NCBI RefSeq assembly: GCF_003957515.1
Contig: NZ_RQXW01000005.1
Location: 1 to 64,000 of the forward strand
Direction: 5' to 3'
DNA: 64,000 bases
DNA from: Amphritea opalescens
GTDB taxonomy: Bacteria; Pseudomonadota; Gammaproteobacteria; Pseudomonadales; Balneatricaceae
The notes beneath the pieces are model-generated. The model worked only from the letters and a program-made list of their open reading frames with translations, was not told the origin of the DNA and made no database searches. The position numbers and the translations under genes are program-made. Below, piece after piece: positions 1 to 9,341 of this stretch (its first letter is position 1; each line of letters starts with the position of its first letter).

Positions 1-2870
1 TAACACGGGCAACTTAACGGATACCAGTACTCTGGATGCGACTGCACCGGCGGCGCCGATCATCGATCCGAGTAATGGGACGGAATTAACCGGTACCGCC
101 GAAGCGAATAGCACGGTCAATATTGATCTCGATGGTGATGGCCTGACGGACCTGACTGCGAACGCCGATGCGAGCGGTGACTGGAGTGCGACGCCGACGA
201 CACCGATTGCTGATGGTGTTGAGGTGAGTGCTACCGCGACCGATGAGGCAGGTAATACTAGTGGCCCAGGTACTGTGATTATCGATGCGATCGCCCCAAT
301 GAATGGCGACGGTAGCAACAGTATCGTCTTTGATGATGACTTGATTAATGCAGCGGAAGCCTCAAGCGTTACTCTGAGTGGCCAGGTTGAAGCCGGCGGT
401 GTGTTAGGGGCGATTAGCTTGACGGATGGCACCACCACGCTATTGGTTGATAGTGCCGATGTGAGTGTGGATGCCAGTGGTGTGTTGACCGTCAGTGGTC
501 AAGACATCACCAGCCTGAGCGATGGTGACATTACCGTCACGATGGCAGTGACGGATCTTGCCGGTAACACGGGTAACTTAACGGATACCAGTACTCTGGA
601 TGCGACTGCACCGGCTGCGCCGATCATCGATCCGAGTAATGGGACGGAATTAACCGGTACCGCCGAAGCGAATAGCACGGTCAATATTGATATCGACGGC
701 GATGGCCAGACCGATCTGACAACGACTGCCGATGCGAGTGGAGACTGGAGTGCGACGCCGACGACACCGATTGCTGATGGTGTTGAGGTGAGTGCTACCG
801 CGACCGATGAGGCCGGTAATACTAGTGGCCCAGGTACTGTGATTATCGATGCGATCGCCCCAACGAATGGCGACGGTAGTAACAGTATTGTCTTTGATGA
901 TGACTTGATTAATGCGGCGGAGGCCTCAAGCGTTACCCTGAGTGGCCAGATTGAAGCCGACGGTGTGTTAGGGGCTATTAGCTTGACTGATGGCACCACC
1001 ACGCTATTGGTTGATAGTGCCGATGTGAGTGTGGCTGCGAATGGTGTACTGACCATCAGTGGACAAGATATAACAAGCCTGAGCGATGGTGACATTACCG
1101 TCACGATGGCGGTGACGGATCTCGCCGGTAACACGGGCAACTTAACGGATACCAGCACTCTGGATGCGACTGCACCGGCTGCGCCGATCATTGATCCGAG
1201 TAATGGGACGGTATTAACCGGTACTGCCGAAGCGAATAGCACGGTCAATATTGATCTTGATGGCGATGGCCTCACGGATCTGACCGCGAATGCCGATGCG
1301 AGCGGTGACTGGAGTGCGACGCCGACGACACCGATTGCCAATGGTGTTGAAGTGAGTGCTACCGCAACCGATGAAGCGGGTAATACCGGAGCGCCAGGCA
1401 CCAAAATTATTGATGCCAGCGCGCCAACGAATGGCGACGGTAGCAACAGTATTGTCTTTGATGATGACTTGATTAATGCGGCGGAAGCCTCAAGCGTTAC
1501 CCTGAGTGGCCAGGTTGAAGCTGGCGGTGTGTTAGGGGCGATTAGCTTGACTGATGGCACCACCACGCTATTGGTTGATAGTGCCGATGTGAGTGTGGAT
1601 GCTAGTGGTGTGTTGACCATCAGTGGACAAGACATCACCAGCCTGAGCGATGGTGAAATTATCGTCACCATGAAGGTTACCGATGCTGTTGGCAATAGCG
1701 GGAGCCTAACTAACACCAGTGTTCTCGATGCGACTGCACCAGCGGCGCCAATTATTGACCCGAGTGCGGGTTTTGAGCTTAGCGGTACCGCCGAAGCAAA
1801 TAGCACGGTTAATATCGATATTGATGGTGATGGTCATACTGATCTAACAACCCATGCGGATGCTGATGGTGATTGGAGTGTCACTCCGTCTACGCCGATT
1901 GCCAATGGTGTTGAAGTGAGTGCTACCGCGACCGATGAGGCGGGTAATACGGGAGCGCCAGGCACCGAAATTATTGATGCCAGCGCGCCAGATAATGGCG
2001 ATGGACTCAATAGCATTATCTTTGATGATGACTTGATTAATGCGGCGGAAGCCTTGAGTGTCACCCTGAGTGGCCAGATTGAAACCGGCGCTATGGTAGG
2101 TAATGTCACCTTAAGTGATGGGACAAATACTCTGTTGGTTGATAGTGCCGATGTGAGTGTGGATGCCAGTGGTGTGTTGAGCATCAGTGGTCAAGACATC
2201 ACCAGCCTGAGCGATGGTAAAATTACTGCAACGATTGTCGTGACTGATTCTGACGGTAATGTGGGTGACTTAACCGCGACTAGTACCCTTGATGCCACGG
2301 CACCTGCCGCGCCGATCATTGATCCGAGTAATGGGACGGTATTAACGGGTACCGCCGAAGCGAATAGCACGGTCAATATTGATCTTGATGGCGATGGCCT
2401 GACGGACCTGACTGCGAATGCCGATGCGAGTGGAGACTGGAGTGCGACGCCGACGACACCGATAGCCAATGGTGTTGAAGTGAGCGCCACCGCAACCGAT
2501 GAAGCGGGTAATACCGGGGCGCCAGGCACCGAAGTTATTGATGCCAGCGCGCCAACGAATGGCGACGGGCTCAACAGTATTGCCTTTGATGATGACTTGA
2601 TTAATGCCGCTGAAGCACTGTCTGTAACACTGAGTGGTCAAATTGAAACCGGCGGTGTGGTAGGTAACGTCACCTTAAGTGATGGGACAACTACCCTGTT
2701 AGTTGATAGTGCCGATGTGAGTGTGGATGCTAGTGGTGTGTTGACCATCAGTGGTCAAGACATCACCAGCCTGAGCGATGGTGACATTACCGTCACGATG
2801 GCGGTGACGGATCTCGCGGGTAACACGGGCAACTTAACGGATACCAGCACCCTTGATGCCACCGCCCCCG
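1..2870 (+). repeat. Tandem 564-bp coding repeats inside the adhesin
   Basis: The same landmark (TAACACGGG and variants) recurs at 1, 565, 1129, 1693, 2257 and 2821, an exact period of 564 bases or 188 codons. Five complete units are visible and the array continues upstream of the window. Units 1-3 are almost identical in DNA; the units beginning near 1693 and 2257 carry more substitutions. Each unit encodes two Ig-like modules, one with an FDDDLINAAEA motif and one with a GTAEANSTVNID motif. Confidence 0.95.
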
Positions 2871-5800
2871 TCATCGTTGATCAGATAAAGCCGGTTGATG
2901 AGGGTTCTGAACTTAACAGCGCTGTTAATGGCCAACTGGTTATCAATGAGTCTTTAGATTCTGTATCGGTTAGCCTGACAGGCGATGCTGTTACATCAGG
3001 TGGCGAGCCGGTCAGTTGGGTATTGAACGTTGATCAAGCCACCGGTCAGAATATCTATACTGGATCGACAGCAACGGGTGTTGTTGCAACCTTAGAAGTA
3101 AATACAGATGGAAGCTATCAGTTTAATCTGCAGCAGCCTTTAGATCATTCGCAGTTAGGAAGTGATTCGTTAGCGCTGGAGTTTGCTATTCAAGTGGACG
3201 ATCAAGCCGGAAATAGCAGTTCTGATGGTCGTATCATTATCGATGTGGTGGATGATGTACCCGTCGCTAAAGCCTATACACAGTTTACAATCACGAATAT
3301 TAACACGCCGGTATCCGGTAGTTTTGTGGAGGAGGCTAGTGTCGATGGTACGAGCGTATCGAGCATTACCATTGATGGCTATACATTTGAGTACGACGTA
3401 GACACAAATAGCGTGAGTACTTATGGTGGATCCGACTTGGTACTCAATTTCAATGCGAGTGATTTTGATGCGGCTACGCAAACATTAGTTATTAATACGA
3501 TTAAAGGCGAGAGCATAACGGTTGATCTTGCGGCAGGAGATTATAGCTATACCACGACGGGTGTGGCTGTTGTTGACCCTGAGGTTCAAGAAGCACCGAC
3601 GGCGGCTCTTGGCGACAAAAGTGCACTACTCGGACTCGTTGGTGCTGATGCACTAAACCTCATCAATCTAAGTGGTTCACAGGCTTTTTCTGTTAACGAT
3701 GTTAATAACGATATTACTAAGGTAGCTATAGAAACGTCGGGGATAACTGTCGCATTAGGTTCAATTAGTTTCGAATATTCACAAGCGCTTGCTACTGAGT
3801 TTGGTTTATCCGTTACGACCAAGGACATTAATCTACTGAGCCTTGGTGCAGGGGCTTCTATTACCATTGAGGCTTTGGATGGCGGCACTATCGATAATCA
3901 GATTATTAATGAGTTTTTAGGGACAGTGTATCGTAATAACCAAACGCTATTGGATTTGGACGCTATATCCTCATTGAGTATCGAGGTAACTGATTCTTTA
4001 AATAAGACGGTAATAGAGACGTCAGGAGACCTACTCGATTTATCGGTACTAAATGTTGATGCAGCTTCGAGTGATCTTTTTGAGGGTGATAGCACCGGGA
4101 ATTCCATCGATGGAACCACCGAATCAGATCGCCTATACGGTTATGACGGTGATGACACGCTTAATGGCGGTCAAGGTGCTGATATTCTGCGTGGTGGTCG
4201 CGGCGATGATGTGTTAAATGGCGGTACTGGGAATGATATTCTAGTTGGCGGCTTAGGGAGTGATACGCTAACGGGAGGCTCGGGTTCTGACGTTTTCCGC
4301 TGGGAAGAGGGTGATACCGGCAGTGCAGTCGATGCGTTTACAGATGTGATCACCGATTTTGATAATAGCCCCGTCAGTTCCGGTGGTGATCTGTTGGACT
4401 TCAGCGGTGTGCTTGAGGGCGAAGGTAAAATTGGCACCTCTAACGCGGGTAATTTAGCCAACTACTTACACTTTGTTTATAACGGTGCGGATACCATTGT
4501 TTATCTACACACAACCGGTGGCTTCCGGGATGGTTTTAATGAGCTTGATGCACAACAAAGTATTGTCATTCAGGGCGTTGATCTAGTCGGTAGTTTAACG
4601 AGTGATCAGGATGTTATTGAGTCACTGCTAGCGCAGGGTAACCTTTTAGTTGATGATGCCGATGTCGATAGTGATCTGCTGGGTGGAACCACTACCGTTG
4701 ATGTTGAATTAGTCGATGGTGATGGGGATACAGATACCACTCGGGTGGATTTTGAAAGCTCCAGTGCAGCCCCTGATTCCGATACGGTGGCTAACAATAC
4801 CGCACCCACTATTCAAGCAGACTCTAGTGCTTTAGGCGGTATCGCGGGTGTGAGTGCTTTGGGCGTACTGGACTTTAGTGGTCAGGATGTCACGGTGTTT
4901 GATTTGGAAGGAAACTTACAAAGTGTTGAAATTGATTATCAAGCACCGATTAGTATTAATTTAGCGCCACTGAACTTAGCGGTGTCAGACCGGTTAGCAT
5001 CAGAACTGGGACTTAAGGTTGAGGTTGTTAATGACACGGGTGTACTGGGACTTCTGGGTGCTTCATCGACATTAACGATAACCGCAATCGATGGTGGTGA
5101 TATTGATAACGAAGCGATTAATGAACTGTTATCAACATTAAATATGTACGATAATCTAAGCTTACTCGCGGGTGTGTTGTCTTTAGATTTGCGAGCCGAG
5201 GTGCTTAATAATATCACCCTTACCGCGACCGATAGCTTGGGCGAAAGTAGTTCTGAATCGCTGGGTAATTTGGTTGATATTAATGTAGCTGAGGGGCTAC
5301 TGTTTGATAATGACGCTTCAGTGGTTGAAGGAACCGATAATCAAGATCTACTCGATTATTCATCTGAAACCGATGATCTCCATATTTATGGCTACGGTGA
5401 TAATGATGTTATTAGTGGCGGCTCCGGAGATGACCTCATTAGGGGAGGGTCTGGTGATGACATTATTGATGCTGGTGCGGGTGATGATGTCATTATTGAC
5501 GGTGTTGGTGCCGATACGATTAATGCTGGTGAGGGCGATGACTCGATCTACCTACTAGGTGCTGGTTTTACATCAATAGATGGTGGTGATGGGACAGATA
5601 CGCTTGTTCTGCCAACAAATCTTAACCTTGATTTCAGTTCTAATACATTGGGATCAGTCACCAATATTGAGAAGCTGGCATTTACGGAAGACGAGACTGC
5701 CAATACGCTTACGTTGACAGAGCAAGCGGTCAAAGAGCTAACGGATGTTGATGACGAACTGATCATTAATGGTAACGATACAGATACGGTTCAAATCTTG

Positions 5801-5908
5801 GGTGGTGCTTTAGAGGGAAGTGTGACACTCGATAGTGTTATCTATTCAGAGTATTCATTAGGTTCAACAACGCTTTATATCGATGATGACGTCAATGTCA
5901 GCGTTTAA
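2..5908 (+). CDS. Giant RTX-type repetitive adhesin, 3' part (5' end outside window)
   Basis: Large surface adhesin of the BapA/LapA type, exported by a type I system and probably acting in attachment or biofilm formation. The frame is open from base 2, so the true start lies upstream. In order it shows: five full 188-aa units, each made of two Ig-like modules (bases 1 to about 2860); a region like the T1SS-143 repeat (about 2870-3280); a linker; a cadherin-like module (3595-4070); glycine/aspartate-rich RTX nonapeptides of the GGxGxD type (about 4100-4310); a T1SS target-like segment (4290-4650); a second copy of the cadherin-like module (4800-5290); a second RTX block (5320-5600); and a final beta-rich tail. 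It is very acidic and I see no cysteine. The stop overlaps the next gene. Family assignment is firm; ligand and role are inferred. Confidence 0.9.
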   Translation, partial: NTGNLTDTSTLDATAPAAPIIDPSNGTELTGTAEANSTVNIDLDGDGLTDLTANADASGDWSATPTTPIADGVEVSATATDEAGNTSGPGTVIIDAIAPMNGDGSNSIVFDDDLINAAEASSVTLSGQVEAGGVLGAISLTDGTTTLLVDSADVSVDASGVLTVSGQDITSLSDGDITVTMAVTDLAGNTGNLTDTSTLDATAPAAPIIDPSNGTELTGTAEANSTVNIDIDGDGQTDLTTTADASGDWSATPTTPIADGVEVSATATDEAGNTSGPGTVIIDAIAPTNGDGSNSIVFDDDLINAAEASSVTLSGQIEADGVLGAISLTDGTTTLLVDSADVSVAANGVLTISGQDITSLSDGDITVTMAVTDLAGNTGNLTDTSTLDATAPAAPIIDPSNGTVLTGTAEANSTVNIDLDGDGLTDLTANADASGDWSATPTTPIANGVEVSATATDEAGNTGAPGTKIIDASAPTNGDGSNSIVFDDDLINAAEASSVTLSGQVEAGGVLGAISLTDGTTTLLVDSADVSVDASGVLTISGQDITSLSDGEIIVTMKVTDAVGNSGSLTNTSVLDATAPAAPIIDPSAGFELSGTAEANSTVNIDIDGDGHTDLTTHADADGDWSVTPSTPIANGVEVSATATDEAGNTGAPGTEIIDASAPDNGDGLNSIIFDDDLINAAEALSVTLSGQIETGAMVGNVTLSDGTNTLLVDSADVSVDASGVLSISGQDITSLSDGKITATIVVTDSDGNVGDLTATSTLDATAPAAPIIDPSNGTVLTGTAEANSTVNIDLDGDGLTDLTANADASGDWSATPTTPIANGVEVSATATDEAGNTGAPGTEVIDASAPTNGDGLNSIAFDDDLINAAEALSVTLSGQIETGGVVGNVTLSDGTTTLLVDSADVSVDASGVLTISGQDITSLSDGDITVTMAVTDLAGNTGNLTDTSTLDATAPVIVDQIKPVDEGSELNSAVNGQLVINESLDSVSVSLTGDAVTSGGEPVSWVLNVDQATGQNIYTGSTATGVVATLEVNTDGSYQFNLQQPLDHSQLGSDSLALEFAIQVDDQAGNSSSDGRIIIDVVDDVPVAKAYTQFTITNINTPVSGSFVEEASVDGTSVSSITIDGYTFEYDVDTNSVSTYGGSDLVLNFNASDFDAATQTLVINTIKGESITVDLAAGDYSYTTTGVAVVDPEVQEAPTAALGDKSALLGLVGADALNLINLSGSQAFSVNDVNNDITKVAIETSGITVALGSISFEYSQALATEFGLSVTTKDINLLSLGAGASITIEALDGGTIDNQIINEFLGTVYRNNQTLLDLDAISSLSIEVTDSLNKTVIETSGDLLDLSVLNVDAASSDLFEGDSTGNSIDGTTESDRLYGYDGDDTLNGGQGADILRGGRGDDVLNGGTGNDILVGGLGSDTLTGGSGSDVFRWEEGDTGSAVDAFTDVITDFDNSPVSSGGDLLDFSGVLEGEGKIGTSNAGNLANYLHFVYNGADTIVYLHTTGGFRDGFNELDAQQSIVIQGVDLVGSLTSDQDVIESLLAQGNLLVDDADVDSDLLGGTTTVDVELVDGDGDTDTTRVDFESSSAAPDSDTVANNTAPTIQADSSALGGIAGVSALGVLDFSGQDVTVFDLEGNLQSVEIDYQAPISINLAPLNLAVSDRLASELGLKVEVVNDTGVLGLLGASSTLTITAIDGGDIDNEAINELLSTLNMYDNLSLLAGVLSLDLRAEVLNNITLTATDSLGESSSESLGNLVDINVAEGLLFDNDASVVEGTDNQDLLDYSSETDDLHIYGYGDNDVISGGSGDDLIRGGSGDDIIDAGAGDDVIIDGVGADTINAGEGDDSIYLLGAGFTSIDGGDGTDTLVLPTNLNLDFSSNTLGSVTNIEKLAFTEDETANTLTLTEQAVKELTDVDDELIINGNDTDTVQILGGALEGSVTLDSVIYSEYSLGSTTLYIDDDVNVSV

Positions 5909-7175
5909 ACGCTTTTCTAGTGTTGCGTTAATATTGGCAAGTGCATGTTTGTCTTCTCCTGCTTTTTCTGAACAAGAGGAGAAGACCGCATTGGCTGATC
6001 TTGTCAATCTGGGGTTAAGCCTAAACCCTAGAGTGCATGCAGCGGTGGCGGAACTCAATAGTGCAAAGGTCAATATTGAAGTTGAAGAAGGCGGCTATTG
6101 GCCTTCCCTTAGCATTTCAGCGGGGCCTGAAAATGGCTTAAGCGAGCTTGGTTATGACCTTGCTTTAACGCAAATGCTCTATGACTGGGGTGAAACTGAC
6201 AGTAAGGTTGATGTTGCAACTGCTCAGATGAAACAGAAAATCTACTCGCTGTTAATGGTGCGTTCCGATGTGTCTTTAGAGGTTATTGAAGCCTCTTTAG
6301 ACATAGCGCTCGCCAATAAACAATTAACACTCGTCGGTGATTATACGGAACGATTAAAAAAAATATTATCTCTTGCTGAAAAACGAATGCGAGGTAATTT
6401 TAGTGATCGAGCCGAGTTAAGCCGAGTGAGACAGGCGATTAGTTATGCTGGGCAACAACAAGCATTTCTGACGGGTGAACTCAAAGATGCAGAGTGGCGT
6501 TATATGAATCTGCTTCATCGTCAGCCGACCGATCTGCCTCTGTTAACCGAGATGAACGACCGTCTGATTGATAAGCTTCCCAATGAGGAGAGTATTAAAA
6601 AACTTATTGATGCATCTCCGAAATATATGGAAGCCAGAGAGGATTTGTATATTGCAGTGGCGAATGTACAAACAGCACAAGCGGCAGAACGGCCTAACTT
6701 GGTGTTGCAGGCGCAGGCACAGCGGCGGGAAATCGATGGTGAATTAACGGATGATTCCTCGGTCGCGGTCAGGTTTCAAATGGAGCTTGGACAGGGGCTT
6801 TCTAACTTTAAACGCACCGATATGCAGCGTATTCAAGTTGAGGCGGCCCAATGGAATCTAGATTCGGTTGCTTTAGAAATGGAACGTGATATCTACTCAA
6901 ATAAAGAGAGTGTTACCGCGTTATATCATCAGCAAAATGCCATTAAAGAGCAGCTGCAACAAACAAAAATACTCATACATACCTATCAAGCTCAATTTAA
7001 TGCAGGTCTGCGTACCATTGAAGAGTTGCTGAGTGTAGAGAGGGAAAATTACGAGTTAATCAGTCAGCTGGTCAATAATATTATTGAATCTTATCGATTG
7101 CCTTATCGGAGCGCTTCAGCGTTGGGCATTCTTCCTGAGTTATTGATTGAGCAAAAAAATACGGCTTTAAATTAA
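5883..7175 (+). CDS. TolC-family outer membrane protein of the adhesin type I secretion system
   Basis: Outer-membrane channel expected to form the exit duct for the upstream adhesin (LapE/AggA-like). The 430-aa product has a signal peptide (about residues 1-29, ending SSPAFS) followed by long alpha-helical stretches with the heptad character of the TolC/OEP family. It overlaps the end of the adhesin gene by 26 bases, suggesting translational coupling. A second in-frame ATG at 5895 is a plausible alternative start; neither has a clear ribosome binding site. The next gene starts on its stop codon. Family is clear; pairing with the adhesin is inferred from gene order. Confidence 0.85.
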   Translation: MMTSMSAFKRFSSVALILASACLSSPAFSEQEEKTALADLVNLGLSLNPRVHAAVAELNSAKVNIEVEEGGYWPSLSISAGPENGLSELGYDLALTQMLYDWGETDSKVDVATAQMKQKIYSLLMVRSDVSLEVIEASLDIALANKQLTLVGDYTERLKKILSLAEKRMRGNFSDRAELSRVRQAISYAGQQQAFLTGELKDAEWRYMNLLHRQPTDLPLLTEMNDRLIDKLPNEESIKKLIDASPKYMEAREDLYIAVANVQTAQAAERPNLVLQAQAQRREIDGELTDDSSVAVRFQMELGQGLSNFKRTDMQRIQVEAAQWNLDSVALEMERDIYSNKESVTALYHQQNAIKEQLQQTKILIHTYQAQFNAGLRTIEELLSVERENYELISQLVNNIIESYRLPYRSASALGILPELLIEQKNTALN

Positions 7176-9340
7176 TGGATACTAACAAGGTGAGTGAGTC
7201 GCAAGGTTCACCGGGGACCGCTCGTCGCTTTGCTTTTAAAAAAGTTAAACAGGATAAGTTAAGACAGAGTTTAGTTCGCTACAGTGCGTTGTTTGGCCGT
7301 AGTACGACAGAATCCGAATTAGCCGATGGCTTTCCGCTTGAAGAAGGGCGATTGCCCATCGAGCATATCAGTCGTGCGCTTAAGCGGGTCGGTCTGAGTG
7401 CGAAAGTCACGGCAATGGATCTGAATGACCTCAGCGAAATACATTTCCCTGTTATCTTAATTACTCATGATCATGATGGCCTCATTCTGCTTGAGCTGAA
7501 ACAAGCGATGGCGACGGTGTTAGAGAATGAGAGCGGCGGAAAAGTAGAACTCAGTATTGATCAATTAGAAGCACTTTATAGTGGCGTTTTGATCATAGGG
7601 AAGCCTGAGTATGTCGCTGATAATCGGGCTGAAAATTTTGCTCAAGCGAAACAGAAGCATTGGTTAAAAGATAGCTTAAAAGCCTGTTGGCCAACCTATC
7701 TAGAAGTCGGTGCCGCATCATTGGTGGCTAACTGTTTGACGGTGGCTACCTCATTATTCGCATTGCAAGTGTATGACCGCGTGGTACCAAATGATGCGTT
7801 TGATACGCTATTTGTCTTGGCATCAGGGGTAGTACTGGCGATTGTGCTGGATTTTGTCTTACGCTTATTGCGAACACATCTGTTAGATATGACCGGTAAA
7901 AAATTAGACCTTGAACTGTCATCGGCACTGTTTAATCGGGTGTTGCAGATTCGTTTATCTGCTAAACCTCGATCTACAGGCGCTTTTTCTAGTCAGCTTC
8001 GAGAGTTTGAAAGCGTGCGTGAATTTTTTACCTCGTCCACGGCAAGTACGATTAGTGATTTTCCCTTTATATTTTTATTTCTATTACTGATTGGTTATTT
8101 GGGTGGCCCTATTGTTTGGGTGCCCTTAGTCGCCATCGTTTTGATGTTATTACCGAGTCTATTAATGCAGGGTAAATTAGCGGCATTGTCACGTGAAAAT
8201 ATCCGTGAAGGGGCGGTTAAATATGGACTAATGCTTGAGGTTATTGAGAACTTAGAAAGTGTTAAGGCGATTAAGGCCGAAGGCAGAAATCTAAGGTTAT
8301 GGGATAACTTATCCAACAAGCTGGCCAGCGATAATATTAAACTGAGACGACTATCCTCCTTTTTGAATCAGGGCGCATCAATGGTTCAGCAGCTCTGTTA
8401 TGTTGCGGTTGTGGTGGTTGGTGTTTATTTAATCAGTAGTGGGGAGTTAACCATTGGTGGACTCATTGCTTGTACGATGCTCGCTTCACGGACTATCGCA
8501 CCAGTCAATCAGATGACTGGGGTGTTAGTGCGTTGGCAACATGTCAAGGTTGCGTTGGAGGGCTTGAACGACCTGATGAAAGCCCCGATTGAAAGACCTT
8601 TGGGGCGTCAGTTTGCACGTAAAGAAACACTTGTGGGTGATTACCAGCTAGAGGGCGTTAAACTACATTACAATCCTGATGCACCGCCGGCACTGAATAT
8701 CGCCAAATTAAATATTACGGCGGGTAGCCGAGTTATCTTGTTGGGTAGTAATGGGGCTGGTAAATCGACTCTTTTGCGGGTGTTGTCGGGGTTGGAAGAT
8801 ATCCAAGAAGGCACCTTTCTACTCGATCATATTGCGATGTCTCAGTTGGACCCAGCAGATCGACAGAAAAATATTGGTTATTTACCACAAGATGTTGCCC
8901 TTTTTCATGGCTCGCTCCGTGATAACTTATTGTTGAGCGGTAATATTTATGACGATGACGTTCTTTATGAAGTACTCGATGCGATTGGTCTAGGCGTGGC
9001 TGTTCGGGCTCATCCCCAAGGGTTAGACCTGCCTATTTTAAGTAACCGTAGTTTGTCGGGTGGGCAACGGCAGGCCGTTGGCTTGGCACGCCTTATTTTG
9101 CAAGACCCCAAAATTGTTCTACTCGATGAGCCGACCGCCGCGTTTGATCAGTCGACCGAAGAAAACGTTATCCGATTTTTACAGACCTGGTTAAAAGGCC
9201 GTACATTAATTATGGCAACCCACAAACGAAAAATGCTGGTCTTAGGCGATAGAGGCATTGTATTAGCGAATGGTAAAATCCACATGGATGGTACGTTTGA
9301 AGATTTAATGAAACAGCAGGTTGTTAATAAGGCGTCTTGA
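7175..9340 (+). CDS. Type I secretion permease/ATPase (LapB-like)
   Basis: Inner-membrane ABC exporter that energises adhesin secretion. The 721-aa protein has an N-terminal domain (about 1-150) resembling the C39 peptidase fold without a recognisable catalytic cysteine, as in exporters of RTX adhesins; a membrane domain of six predicted helices (about 165-450); and a nucleotide-binding domain with Walker A at 524-531 (GSNGAGKS), signature LSGGQ at 627-631 and Walker B ending D651-E652. Its ATG shares one base with the preceding TAA (TAATG), so translation is coupled to the TolC-like gene. Confidence 0.93.
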   Translation: MDTNKVSESQGSPGTARRFAFKKVKQDKLRQSLVRYSALFGRSTTESELADGFPLEEGRLPIEHISRALKRVGLSAKVTAMDLNDLSEIHFPVILITHDHDGLILLELKQAMATVLENESGGKVELSIDQLEALYSGVLIIGKPEYVADNRAENFAQAKQKHWLKDSLKACWPTYLEVGAASLVANCLTVATSLFALQVYDRVVPNDAFDTLFVLASGVVLAIVLDFVLRLLRTHLLDMTGKKLDLELSSALFNRVLQIRLSAKPRSTGAFSSQLREFESVREFFTSSTASTISDFPFIFLFLLLIGYLGGPIVWVPLVAIVLMLLPSLLMQGKLAALSRENIREGAVKYGLMLEVIENLESVKAIKAEGRNLRLWDNLSNKLASDNIKLRRLSSFLNQGASMVQQLCYVAVVVVGVYLISSGELTIGGLIACTMLASRTIAPVNQMTGVLVRWQHVKVALEGLNDLMKAPIERPLGRQFARKETLVGDYQLEGVKLHYNPDAPPALNIAKLNITAGSRVILLGSNGAGKSTLLRVLSGLEDIQEGTFLLDHIAMSQLDPADRQKNIGYLPQDVALFHGSLRDNLLLSGNIYDDDVLYEVLDAIGLGVAVRAHPQGLDLPILSNRSLSGGQRQAVGLARLILQDPKIVLLDEPTAAFDQSTEENVIRFLQTWLKGRTLIMATHKRKMLVLGDRGIVLANGKIHMDGTFEDLMKQQVVNKAS

Positions 9341-9341
9341 T

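Noticed and set aside
499-1806. 435-codon minus-strand open frame, plus similar ones at 1834-2184 and 2191-2574
   Set aside because: They run antisense through the repeat array of the adhesin with the same period; open only because the repeat has no stops in that frame. Ser/Val/Leu-rich product has no sensible motifs.
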